In this document: positions 36,940 to 49,155 of the stretch, piece after piece
Layout of the letters: the number at the start of each line of letters is the position of its first letter
Numbering within the stretch: position 1 is the first letter of the stretch
Origin: Prinsepia uniflora
Lineage: Eukaryota; Streptophyta; Magnoliopsida; Rosales; Rosaceae
NCBI GenBank assembly: GCA_032719365.1
Contig: CM064870.1
Span: forward strand, 44,052,194-44,116,193
Direction: 5' to 3'
Length of the DNA stretch: 64,000 bases
The notes under the pieces: generated by a model
The model's input: only the letters and a program-made list of their open reading frames with translations
Databases searched by the model: none
Told to the model about the DNA's origin: nothing
Made by a program: the position numbers and the translations under genes

Positions 36940-39900
36940 ACCTTCCCTCCTTAATTAATTTCGTCCTCGAAATTCCAACCGACCTAAATCTAACCATTCT
37001 TCCCTCCTTAATTAGTTTCGTTTTCGAAACTCCAACTATTCTGATTCCACATCTACCTTGTGGAAGCAATTCGATCTCATGACACGTGTACACTAGTACA
37101 CCAACTAACCAGAATAATGCTTACTCGTCTGCAGCCAGACGTACCACTAACACTCTCGTTACATCGACTACCCTCGACCACGTCGAATGACAGTAGCCAT
37201 ACGCTCCAAATTGACACCACTTGTCAAATCTACCATGTCGTTGACAAAACAACTAGACGATTCCCTACTCAATCACTAACTATCATGACGTCTGCTCCCA
37301 TTGGGAGTCATCAGACCTCACTCAATGATCCACGCTGACACCTCTGATAAACCGTCACCACTTGACAGTCGTCAGTCGAAAACTGACACTATACTTACCC
37401 GTGGTTACACCGACCACCAACTCACTCAATCTGAGTACACTTTTACCAACAAAATACTCGACCTGTGTGTAACTAGACCCATCAGAAAACCATGACCCAG
37501 TGCACAGTCTCCAATGTACAGTTCACGACTTCAACAAATTCGATGGTATCGGAACTAAGCCGACTACCAACACGTTCACCAATGTACCACTGGTATATCC
37601 AAAATACCGCTACCAGACACCACAAGCCTATCCAGTATTGTACCTCAAACAACGTACAAGGTACATACAACTACCCATTAATCAGCCTACAACCACCTAG
37701 GTTGTAGTCAATCACGTTTCAATTATGGAGTTCACTTGTCCAATCCAGCATCAGACAAATCGAACTCCGACCCATTATTCGTTTCCAAATCTGAATCCGA
37801 ATCCGCAATTTCGTAAGAAATTCCGAATTCAAACCCAAAAATTGTATCCATAACCATGTCCAAATCCGAATCCGAAATCATTATTCCGTAAGCTAGCATT
37901 TGGAATAACCATTCCGAACCCAAATCCATAAAAGGAAATCCACCGTCAAGCTCCAGAATCAAATCCTGAATCGTCACCCAGAATCCGATTCCAAAACCCA
38001 AATCCAGAAATCCTTTTTCAAGTTCCAAAATCAAATCCTGAATCGTCATCCAGAAATCTGATTCCTAAACCCGAAATCTCGTTCACGTCTACCAAGACGC
38101 ACCATATCCGAATCTATCGGATACCTGTTCAAACGATTACACATTACATTTGATTGACTTCATAGGGAAGCTAATCCCAATATCAACACATCTCTAAGGC
38201 TGACCATATCCGACTACGTCGGAAAACTACTCACCTGAGTAATATACCATACGGGATTTACCTCGAAAAGAAGTTCAGTCTCAACATCGTCAACTCAAAC
38301 ATCTAAGTAAGAGCGATAAACTCTCCAGCTATCTAGATTATCAAGATCACAATCCAGATCCATCACTATGTCAACCGACCAGAGACGTCACGATCCCCGA
38401 TCGTCACAACGTCCAAAGTCCTAGACCATTTCCCACATCTACATAGATCATTCAACGACGAGACACGTCGAGACTGTGGGTTCTCATTGATTACCTCATA
38501 TCAATCCTTGGCATTCCACCTAGGAAACATCAAGAATGATACAAGACAATGACATCAAAATTCACCTACGTGAATGCAAACAAAACTCGCTGCACTCACC
38601 ACGCCACGTAATCCAACATCGTCTGCCAACTAGCAGAAAATGAGAAATCTCATTCACTTAACTCCGAAATAACCAACTCTCCTGACGACCCAAGACAAAT
38701 CCGGGGTCCACCAACCAATACACGACCAATGTACTAGTGGCAACCAACAACATCTACATCATCAACATCATCTACCATCATCAATCATGGTAGAATATGA
38801 GAAGTCACCCAAAAATACTTCGAAATCCCCATTGCCAATGCGGAAAACCCGCATTCCTCATGTCACCTCAATCGTAACCTTTCGCGATTCCGAAGCTCCA
38901 ACCATGTCGGAACCAACATACTCGGACATCAACCACGTGTCCCCATTAGACTGGTTATGGACACATGCCATTTACGACCGTATATGTACATCCAAAAGGA
39001 TGTCAATTCATCCTAATCTGATGTACCACTCGAATGAAAAGTCACAACAGACTCCTCAGACAAATCTCTACATACCACCATATCTGACCAATCCTGACCA
39101 ATTCTGACCAACTGGTCGCTAAACCCCACGATAGATCGAGTCTGACCAACTGGTCACTAATCCCGCATGAGAGCACTCGATCCTCACGTCTAAACTACTG
39201 TTGGATCCTATCCACTCCATCACTATCCGTGATCCACACCCGAACCACAGATACCGAACATATACGTATCTCGATGGAGTCACATCCCGACTCATGACTC
39301 ATCGTCGTCACAATCACCGGCACCAGCACCAGCACTAGTACCAGTATCAACACTATCACCTGTCAGCATCAGCACAAAGTGTCCACACTAGCATCAACAA
39401 TAACACTAGCACACCATGTGCAAAACTGACAACCCTGGATCTCCGCTCATGCAGAGCGACGATCCCATACCTCTACTCAAATTGGAGAAACTCTACCTCC
39501 GTCGTACCTAAAAACTTTGGGTACAGTCGCCCTGACAACTCATACGAGAAAAGGAAACGTCCCTTGAACGTCCCCGATTTCCAACAACCATAACTACGAC
39601 CACACTAGGTAGTAGCGCTTGCCACAAACTCATGCAGACCTAACTACCAGGTATCACTATCGAGGCTCCGCATCCAACGGAATCACTCGCCCGTACCAAA
39701 TACTCTGTATCCCACTCAGGGATTCCATTGACAAGTACCAACCCTGGTAACCTATCCAACCGAACTCTAACCAGTCGTAACTCGACTCAACCAATGTCGT
39801 CTACCAGGTCGCTCATGACCTTAGTTGCACCAAACCACAACTAAGTAGATCGACAACCAACTAGGTCTAACCGATAAGTACAACCTCGACTGCGAATTGC

Positions 39901-40614
39901 AGTTCCATCACAAGCTGACATGACTAGACCGACTAACGAACCCAAATCCGAATAGTCGTCAAAGTCACATCACTCGTCAACTCACATTGCCGAACCATAC
40001 ACCCAAGGTAGGGTTCCACAATCATACCTAGAGTTCCCCAGAACCCAACTGTAAGGTACCAACTGCAGTACAATCCACAATCTGACCGTCTCCGCGATCT
40101 TGACATCGTAAAGACGTCAACCCAATCATATCGTCAATCCAACTAGGATTCCACGAATTCGACTGCCAACTGCCATAAGTTCAACCAGAGTTCCCCGAAC
40201 TCGACTGCTAACCACCAGGAGCAATAAATCCATTTAACTCAACCAATAAGACCATCTAAGGGTCACAACACCGAATCAGTCGTCGGAACCGATCCTACGA
40301 CATCGTGAAAGACGATCCCAACTAACCATCTCACGATAAAAATGCTAACGTACGAATACGTTCATCCTTCCATAGGGTCCCACACTGTCATCCCTGACAG
40401 AACTATGGCAACCCCGGCATCAAGTGCCGAACCAAGACATTCCATGATTCCATCCTACTAACTATCGTACCGGCACCCTAGCTATCAGGTTGATCACGAA
40501 CTATAGCCACTTGAGATATCACATCCTCGACCTGCGTACATTCCAAGAGCTCCGTGGTTGCTCGAATAGAGACAACCCCGCTCTGATAAGCAATCCTATG
40601 CTCTGATACCACGC
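36940..40614 (-). mobile_element. Internal region of LARD-like element 2
   Basis: The polypurine-proximal segment with the TTTCGTCCTCGAAATT phrase is duplicated (about 36941-36979 and 36997-37038). A second, imperfect primer-site-like GCTCTGATA lies at 40580-40588, 20 bp from the good one. Short repeats include (AAATCC(G/A)AAT)-type phrases at 37760-38070, and CTAACTACCAGG or similar phrases recur. I recognise no protein domain. Confidence 0.75.
40600..40611 (-). other. Primer-binding site of LARD-like element 2
   Basis: It reads TGGTATCAGAGC on the minus strand, 3 bp from the LTR start at 40615. Confidence 0.92.
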
Positions 40615-42980
40615 TGACAGGACCCATCCCAATCCCCCGGGGATTAGTGCGGGATGACCCTGCTCCCGTCTGACACGAAGTGTCAGACAAGAGATATTTC
40701 TGACCTTTGCCCTCCCGGGCTATCAGAGTACGCCAGGATCCGGATGAGGCATGTGATATATCGGGCTCTGCTACATTCCACATCGTATCCAACCTGAAGG
40801 GTATTAAAAACAGAAAGACTGTGAGTGGACAAAAATAAAGAGTTTATAAAACATATCCATAAAAGACCTTTATACCCTCCACTAAAAAGCATGCATGCAT
40901 AGTAAAACCATTTACTCAAACCACATATGTTAAAACATCCATATTTAGGGTCCCAGCCCCAAATTCCGTAAATATAAGTCATACGGGCTCCTGGCCAAAA
41001 CCATTTATCATCATAAAACACAATTTCCCAAACCAATTGAAATCATGTTTATTATCCATTATTTTCATATCCAGAACCTGTTACGGTAAAATAAAGCTAC
41101 GCACGTGCTAACCGGGGTCTCAAACCCAAGTCTCTCCAGGGTCTACCCAGGTCAACGTCCGTAGATCAATGACCCTCCCTGGAGGTAACGAACCATGCCC
41201 ATCCTGAGAGTAAGGAACCCAACTAGGGGGCGACTCCACTCAGTCAGTGCTCCGTGACTACTCCGGGGTCCACCCAGGCCAACGACCCTCCCCGGAGGAG
41301 ACAATCATAAGTAAAGGATGGAATATGAAAACCTTTTGAAATCATTCTTGAAACCTTTCAAGGATTCATGCCCGGCCCCTCATAAGCCGTCATAATCCAT
41401 AAAATCCTTTCATGGGTTCATGCTGGTTCCCATAAACCGTCATGACCCGTAAATCCATTTCAAGGGTTCATGCCGGTTCCCATAAACCGTCATGAACCAT
41501 AAAAACCATTTGTAACACATAACTGGGCACTAGGCCCGAATCCACATAGAAACTGGACCTCAAGTCCGAATCGTAAACCAACTAGGCCTCCGGCCCGATT
41601 CCGTAAATCAAATGGATCTCAAGTCCGAGAATTATCTTTTCAAATCCAAAATCATTTCATGAAATCATATCCAAAACCACAAGAATGGAAAATCAGTGTA
41701 AAATCGGAAAACCTCGATTTACGTGCAAGCACGTAAATCGCCTCGAAATACGTGAAACCATATAATTCACAAGCATTCAAATCAACATCATAAAATCACA
41801 TTCATTATCCTTTTGGAAATCCAAAACCATTTCATTCAGACCAATAAAGACGTACGAACCCGTATAGGTACCGTATAGGGCAGAAACCTCGAAATACGTG
41901 CCTATACGTAACCACACATCCAAATGCACTCATGGCATCACAAAAAAGTATTTAAAACATATAATAAACATTTATGCACGCACCAATTTATAAAACAAGG
42001 TCCACTCACAGACCGTCCGAGCTGCCGCCTCGATTTGCGTGCCATAGGCTCTCCCGAGCCAATCCGACCTCTACGGGTCATCCTGACCTCACGGGTTCTT
42101 CTCCGCCGTCCACCGTCTAATCCCCCGGTTCCTCAGCCCCTCACACTCCTCACGGTCATATTTATCTCCTAGGGAATGGTGGTATGAGTGTGTGTTAGGA
42201 AGAAAATGAAGAAAATGGTGGGAAAGGGGGTTTCGGGTTTGGGGAGGAAAAACAAAGAATGGGGATGATGATGATGATCAGATGGGAGAAGTGAGGATTA
42301 GATGATTAGATGAGTGGTGAGGATTTAAAGATGAAATTAGATGAATGGTTAGGATTAATTGTAGGATAAATTAATTATATAATAATAATTATAATATTAT
42401 TTTATTAAGTAGATCCACCTTTTTAGGAACTAGCCAATGGGATGAGTGACACTTTTCACTCATCCATAGGACCACCTAAAATATCTGCCCAATCAGATAT
42501 TGCCAACTCAGCCCCGTCTTGAAGTATGTGCATAGTGAAACCGAACTTCCGTGACCTATAACTCTCCCGTTCGAAGTCTGATTTCAGTGTGCCGCCTGTC
42601 TATGGATTCGTATCGTCCCCATCTACGTAACGGTCTTTGGCCCTCGGCTATCGGACCTCTCGGTCAAAAAGTCAACATTTGCCCCTTTTTAACCAAAATT
42701 ACCTAAATGCCCCTAAACTTCCGAATGTCATAACTTCCTCCTCGAACGTCGGAATTGAACGTGCCACCTGTCTATGAACTCGTGACGTCACAAACTATGT
42801 CACGATCATTGGTCAAAGTCCATTTGACCGCCCGATCGAAAAGTCAACGTTTTGCCACCATCAAGGGGAAAACGCTCATTTCGCATCGTTCGTCCGATTC
42901 TGCCCAACTAATCACGAATTAGCCTCATTAATCCTGATTAGTCACTAATCTAATCCCGGAATTTGAGACGGGTCGTTACA
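40615..42980 (-). repeat. Right LTR of LARD-like element 2 (5' LTR in sense)
   Basis: This LTR is 2366 bp. Landmarks: terminal hairpin TCTGACAC-GAA-GTGTCAGA near 40669-40687, CTGTGAGTGGAC 40819-40830, repeats of CCGGTTCCCATAAACCGTCATG 41370-41510 (unit about 60 bp), GTCCACTCACAG 42000-42011, palindrome 42440-42465 with one mismatch. The putative intron spans 40794-42009 (minus). Confidence 0.92.
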
Positions 42981-42985
42981 CATGA

Positions 42986-43705
42986 ACTAGAGGAACGTTT
43001 GTGTATCCCTTGTCTGGCAGGATTTCTGTCAAACGGAGGTAGGAACTGAATGTACGATTCTTGTGTATTCGGGTGAGGTCCTGTCACTAAGGCTCATTTC
43101 CTGAGAAGATAGTGGTTGGTTAGTCTCAAACGTCGGGCTGGGCCCCTTTGCTGAGACTGGTATTTAATAACAACTCAGACGTCAAGTAAGGCTCCTTTCC
43201 TGAGTTAGTTTTCACTCAGACGTTGAGCTGGAATTCTTTCCCAAGTGGTATGCCTACTGTAGTGCAGAAATAACCCGAATGTCGACCTGGGCTTCTTTCC
43301 AGGGGATATTTTTCTGGAGGATGTGTTGGTGTTGTTTACAGATTTGACGAAGACGATGTTTGTGGTGATGGCCTACGCTTTGTGTCGTTGTCTGGTGTGG
43401 TTAATACTTGAGATATTAATTTATTGAGCATGGTTATGGATTTATGGGATATAAATTATGTTTAGTACTATTGCGCTCCTAAATATGACTCGAAGGATGC
43501 CTAGAGTAAGTTTGTTTATATGAATTAGTTAAGACTATAAGGAATTCCATAATTGTTTGTGTCTAAATGAAGTCATGATTTAGTAAGAAGAAGGAATTGG
43601 TAAGTAATTAAAATTTTAAGCAACTCAATTGTCTAATTTGAGGAAAGAAATAAGACTAGTTGGTTCTAAAATTTCGAGGACGAATTTTTTTTAAGCGGGG
43701 TAGGT
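42986..43705 (+). mobile_element. Remnants of copy E type LTR and a retrotransposon 3' end
   Basis: 42986-43086 is the sense 3' end of a copy E type LTR (ATCCCTTGTCT...GTATTCGGGTGAGGTCCTGTCA), split from its 5' side at 34623 by LARD-like element 2. 43100-43330 holds CAGACGT(C/T)GAGCTGG units in sense orientation. 43670-43705 reads AAATTTCGAGGACGAA then TTAAGCGGGGTAGGT, a chromovirus-type polyprotein end and polypurine tract, directly before an LTR start. Confidence 0.65.
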
Positions 43706-45498
43706 TGTAACAACCCGAAAATTCAAGAAAAAAATGAAATGAAGGTTTTGCCCCTATAAGGACAAAATGTTAAATTTTTGACTAGGACACTTTGTGGATG
43801 TTTCGTATGGGCCAGTACGTAGGTCTCGAATTCATGACTACGTAGACAGACGGTATGTCGAAAATAGAGTTTGGATAAATTCATTATGAGTCTAAATATT
43901 ATAGGGGCATTTTAGTAATTTTGGCATGAAAGGGGTATTTTGGTAATTTCACATGTAAAATGATGTGTGATGGTGACATGTGTCTAGAGGGATCTGGCCC
44001 CTTCCCTCCCATTCTCCCCACCGACTTACCTCTACTATATCTGAGTAAGTGGGTGTTAAAGGGGGCTCGGTGGATGGCGGTTGAAAAAGAGAGAAAATGA
44101 GAAATGAAGAGAGAAATGAGAGGGAGATGAGACAAAAAGGAAAACAGAGGAGCAAGGGAGAGGAATCAGAGAAAAAAAAGGGAGAGTTTTGAGGGAGAGG
44201 AATCAGAACAGAGATTTGAAAAAGAAAAAAAAAACTCCATGATCGAGAAGCTCAAGACATGACCGTGGATCATCACCATGTTTCGAGACCTTTCAGCTAG
44301 AAACTAAGGACCCAAACATGGTATGTAAGTTCTCACGATCATTATGAGATAAAAATGATGGAAATTTGAACGTGGGAGACATCAGAACAGTGTGTTTGAA
44401 GGACGACCAAAAGCTTTAAGTCAAGTTTCGATTTTTTTTAAGTCTTTACCTATTTTGAGTCTGTAGATCTCTTCCTGGGATTGATTAGATGAACATGGAG
44501 TATTGAAACATGAAAAACTATGAGGAAATGGGTGGTTTCCAATCAGGTCAAGGTCGCGAGTCGCTCGACCCGAGTTTCAAACCCGCTAGAGGTAGGCGGC
44601 AAGTGACCTTGCGACTGCACCTACAGTCGCGCGTGAAGCCCACATAGAGGCCCTCGCCAGTGCGTGAGGGCGCATGTGACACCGCCTCTGGCTTTGGTCA
44701 ACACAAAAATGTCCTGATTTTGCATTCTTAATCTAATGGTACAATTTTCAAATTAATTTGATGTCATTTGGGTGTAGTTCTAGATGTCCAATATAATATG
44801 ATTATATTTAAAATTCAAATTTAATTTAGGATTAGAGGAATTAAATTACAATGTTATATTGGACATTAATGAGTGATAATGGTAATTGTGGTGAATGGAA
44901 AAATCTACGGAACTTGTGAAAGAAGAATTTGGCTATATGCAAGGTATATGTGTGCATAAACTTTAATTTTTTTATTATATGTCTTTTATCAAATTAATTG
45001 TATGATCCCATATAAATATAAGACTAATATGGTTATTAGTGAACTCAATTATTATTATCTCTTTTATTAAATTAATTGTATGATCCTATATAAATATTCA
45101 TTAATGACAAAAATATAAGACTAATATAGTTATTAGTGAACTCAATAGTGAATTATGACGAATTGTAGTTTTTACAAAATTACAAGTACTGTATATGTAT
45201 ACAGTCCATAAAGTATTATGATTTATTGTGATTAATGAATTGCTTGTAATGGTATTAATTGTAATAATAATAATAAGATTAAATTTTGGACGATATAAAA
45301 ATAGTAGTTCCCTTTTAACGAGATTCGATGTGGACGGGTACCCCGCAAGAGGTGAGTTTTGTTTGGTTACGTATCAAATGAGAATAAGAATAAAAACAGG
45401 AAAATTTCTTATCTGACAAGAGTTGTTAAATGGGAGCAGAACCGACACGATTTTCAAAGTAAAGTTAGGGACGGGTCTTATCATTTCACCCCCGTACC
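43706..45498 (+). mobile_element. LTR-like sequence beginning TGTAACAACCCG, right end unclear
   Basis: It starts right after a polypurine tract, so it is the start of a 3' LTR. It shares U3-like phrases with the other LTRs (AGGGGCATTTTAGTAATTTTGG, TACGTAGACAGACGG, GTGACATGTGTC) and a GCGTGAGGGCGCATGTGAC block near 44660, but is strongly diverged. From about 44800 the sequence is AT-rich and no LTR end can be placed before the next insertion at 45504. The palindrome and the paired arms of the other family are not intact. Confidence 0.55.
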
Positions 45499-45503
45499 TA
45501 CCT

Positions 45504-48311
45504 TGTCAGGACCCGTCCCCAATCCCACTGGGATTAACGAGGAACGCCCCTGATCCCGTCTGACACGGCGTGTCAGACAAGGGAAATTTCCAACATTTGT
45601 CCTCCCGGGCTATCAGAGTATGCCAGGATCCGGATGAGGTATGTGATATCTCGGTCTCTGCTACAGTCCACATCCGATGTCAACCTGAAGGGTATTAAAA
45701 ACATAAAAACTGTGAGTGGATAAAAAGTAATAAGTTTCGTAAAACACATTTATAAAAGACCTTTATACCCTTCACTAAAAAGCATGCATGCATAGTAAAA
45801 CCATTTATCCAATAACATATGTTTAAACAACCATCATTAGGGTCTCCACCTCACTTTCCATAAATACAAGTCACACGGGCTCCTGCCCAAAACCATTTAC
45901 AGAAAACCATAACATAGTAAACATATGTGGGATCTCAACCCAAATCCATTTATCATCATATAACACAATTTCCCAAACCACTTGAAATCATGTTTGTCCA
46001 TTATATTTCATATCACCAAACCTGTCACGGTATATAGAGCTACGCGCGTGCTAACTGGGGTCTCAAACCCAAGTCTCTCCAGGGTCCACCCAGGTCAATG
46101 TCCGTAGATCAATGACCCTCCCTAGAGGTAACGTACCATGCCCATCCTGAGAGTAAAGAACCCAACTGGGGGGCGACTCCACTCAGTCAGTGCTCCGTGA
46201 CTACTCCGGGGTCCACCCAGGCCAACGACCCTCCCTGGAGGAGACAATCATATATAAAGGATGGCATATGAAAAACCTTTCGAAATTATTCTTTAAACCT
46301 CTCAAGGATTCATGCCCGGCCCCTATAAGCCGTCATGAACCATAAAACTTTTCATGGGTTCATGCCGGTTACCATAAACCGTCATGAACCATAAATCCAT
46401 TTCAAGGGTTCATGCTGGTTCCCATAAACCGTCATGAACCATAAAAACCATTTGTAACACATAGCTGGGCCCTAGGCCCGAATCCACATACAAACTGGAC
46501 CTCCAGTCCGAATCGTAAGCCAACTGAGCCTCCAGCCCATGCCTTGTTAAATCAAAAGGACCACAAGTCCGAGAGTTCGTAGATCAAACGGGTTTCGAAC
46601 CCAAGTTTACCTTTTCAAATCCAAAACCATTTCATGAAATCATATCCAAAACCACAAGTACGGAAAATCAGTATAAAATCGAAAAACCTCGATTAACGTG
46701 CAAGCACGTAAATCGCCTCGTAATGCGTGAAATCATATAATTCACCAATTTCCAAATCAATATCATAGAATCACAATCATAATCCATATAAAACATTTAT
46801 GCATGCATCACAGTTTAGAAATCACGGTCCACTCACAGACCGTCCTATGTTACCGTCTCGGTTTGCGTGCCGTAAGCCTCACCGGGCAATTCGTCGTCAC
46901 TGGGACTCCCAAACCTGTCCAAATCAATCTAGAGGGTTACTAACTACCTTATTAACCTCTCACTAAAGCCCCGTAATTTTTAACTATTTTAAATCCCGAA
47001 CTTAAACTTTCCGATGCCCCGAACATTATCGAAACGGTGTCCGATCGACACGGAACTAGTCCCAAAATGTTCATTACATCGAATAGAAGATTTCATATGT
47101 TGGAAGCACCCTCAAAATCCTCACCACGCGCTCACACGTACCCCTAGAAGCTGCACGTGAGCCTACGCGCGACACTGTAGCTTCATCTTCAACCCGTAGC
47201 AAACCGGGTTCACTGCAACCTGAACCGGTCTGGACTGGCGTGACCGGTCCACTGGTTTTCCTCCCCTATTTCGGTCTAATTCAAGCCCTAATTAATCCTA
47301 TAATCTTCCTTACATCCATATGAACCTAAATATATAAATTAGAACATCAAAAACCTACTCTAAATCCACGGTCCGATTATCCTCCGCACGATCCATTTTT
47401 CTGATTAGCCCCCAGGGCGTCTCAGCCGTTAAACCCCATTAAAACCTTCCTAACATGTCCCTAGCAACCTAAATAACCCATTAAAACCGATACAAACGGC
47501 CCATAATCACAGAAATGGAAAATGGATCAAAATGGGTTTAGTCGATTACCTTCTCGGTTTCTTGCCTCCACCGTCCACGGTTGCCCCGTCCTGGGCCGGC
47601 CACCACTTCATCCTGTCCTCTCTTCCCTCTCTGGTCTCAGTCATGGTCGCATGGGAAGGGTTGGATTGGTTTTGGGTTGCACAGAGATGGAGAATGGTGT
47701 GTGAGATCGGGTTTGGTTTGAAATGGAGAAGGAAATGGTCGATGCATGTATGTTAAGGGGTGGCTTTTGGATGGGTGACACTTGTCACTCATCCATAGGG
47801 TAGGAACTAAATATCTGGGGCCCACTAGAATCCAAAAGTCACTTGTCTCGTAATTCGTGCAATAGTACCCTGAAACCTCCTTGAATCTTAACTTCGTCAT
47901 CGAACGTCCGAATTCGACGTGCCGCCTGTCTACGGATTCGTATCGTCCCTATCTACGTAATGGTTCTCGGCCCTCGGCCATCGGATATCCCAGGTCAAAA
48001 GTCAACTATTTGCCCCTTTTAACCAAAATTACCAAATTACCCTTAAACTTCCGAACGTCATAACTTCTTCCTCGAATGTCGGAATTGAACGTGCCACCTG
48101 TCTATGAACTCGTGACGTCCTAAACTACGTCACGGTCATCGGTCAAAGTCCGTTTGACCGCCATAATAAAAAGTAAACGTTTTGCTCACGCCTAGGGGCA
48201 AAACGGTCATTTTGCATCGTTCATCTGATTTCACCCAACTAATCACCGATTAACCTCACTAATCGTGATTAGTCACTAATCTAATTCCAAATTTCGGGAC
48301 GGGTCATTACA
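45504..48311 (-). mobile_element. Solo LTR (copy C), long-LTR family
   Basis: The ends are TGTCAGGACCC and GGTCATTACA with a perfect target duplication TACCT (45499-45503 and 48312-48316); length 2808 bp. Landmarks: hairpin TCTGACAC-GGC-GTGTCAGA near 45559-45577, CTGTGAGTGGAT at 45710-45721, CCGGTT-CCATAAACCGTCATGAACC units 46310-46450, GTCCACTCACAG 46827-46838, palindrome 47769-47794 with one mismatch. The putative intron spans 45685-46836 (minus). Confidence 0.93.
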
Positions 48312-48316
48312 TACCT

Positions 48317-49155
48317 CAATATAAAATACCTTTAAACTTGTTTCACACTGAGTAAGGTTTATTCATGGATGAAAAAAATCAGTAATTATCGGCGAAATTT
48401 CGCTAAAATTAGCCAGCGGCACATAAGAGGGAGGAAAGAAATTGAGCGAAATTTCGACATTTTGTCTTGTTTTAAACTCATAGATCTCATTATTTGATTA
48501 AAACGATCGATATAGGGCCAAAGTTCATGAAAATCGGACGTAAAACAAGCAATTTCCAGTTGGGTCATGCCGCTGGGTCGAAAAACTCGAATCGCAAACC
48601 TGCGGGAGGAAGAAGATGATTGTTAAGATTGTTAGTTTGTATACTTTATATATTAGTCGTTGCTTATAATATTAATTATAATGGGCTAGTCTAGTTGGTT
48701 GTGCACTTATGCCCAAAAGCTGAGGTTCTCGGGTTTGAACCCCAGGATGCCCCTTTGTTTAATTTTTTTTTTCATTTTTTCCAAATTTTCAACTCTATTT
48801 GTCCTTTTTTTTTTCCAATTTTAAATATATCAATTCTTTTCAATTTTTTAATAAAGATTGACTCATTTTTTCATCTTTTTTTTTCTTCCAATTTTAAATA
48901 TATTTACTCATTTTATAATTTTTCTTCCATTGAAATTTTTTTATGCTTATTGTTATGTTTTTAATTATATTAACATTCAATTATAGTAATTCACTTCAAT
49001 TTATGTTTATGTTTAAAATTTTATATTATTAGTTATCGGCAAAACCCTATTGTATCATATTATTCATCATATATTTATTATATCAAAATCATTTTATAGT
49101 TTTTATTAGTCCTTTATAATCATCATTGGTTACTTAAATTTTTCCCAAAATTTCA
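48317..49155. repeat. Host repeat between two solo LTRs, with a tRNA-like (SINE-like) segment
   Basis: GCGAAATTTCG motifs occur at 48389-48455. At 48687-48698, TAGTCTAGTTGG fits a pol III A box, and at 48732-48742, GGTTTGAACCC resembles a B box with one change from consensus; the spacing of 45 nt is that of a tRNA. T-rich sequence follows. It could be the head of a tRNA-derived SINE. No gene is seen. Confidence 0.5.

Larger units (their letters stand above)
34624..42980 (-). mobile_element. LARD-like long-LTR retrotransposon 2 (complete, non-coding)
   Basis: This is a complete insertion: LTR 34624-36939, internal 36940-40614, LTR 40615-42980, target duplication CATGA (34619-34623 and 42981-42985). 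The sense direction is the minus strand. The primer site (+ strand GCTCTGATACCA, 40600-40611) is 3 bp from the right LTR. There is no gag or pol in the 3.7-kb interior. The LTRs are very similar to one another apart from a 50-bp deletion in the left one. It is the same family as element 1, but the LTR array type differs (GACGGTTTATGGGAACC units instead of mainly GGGC...GCCC). Confidence 0.93.
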
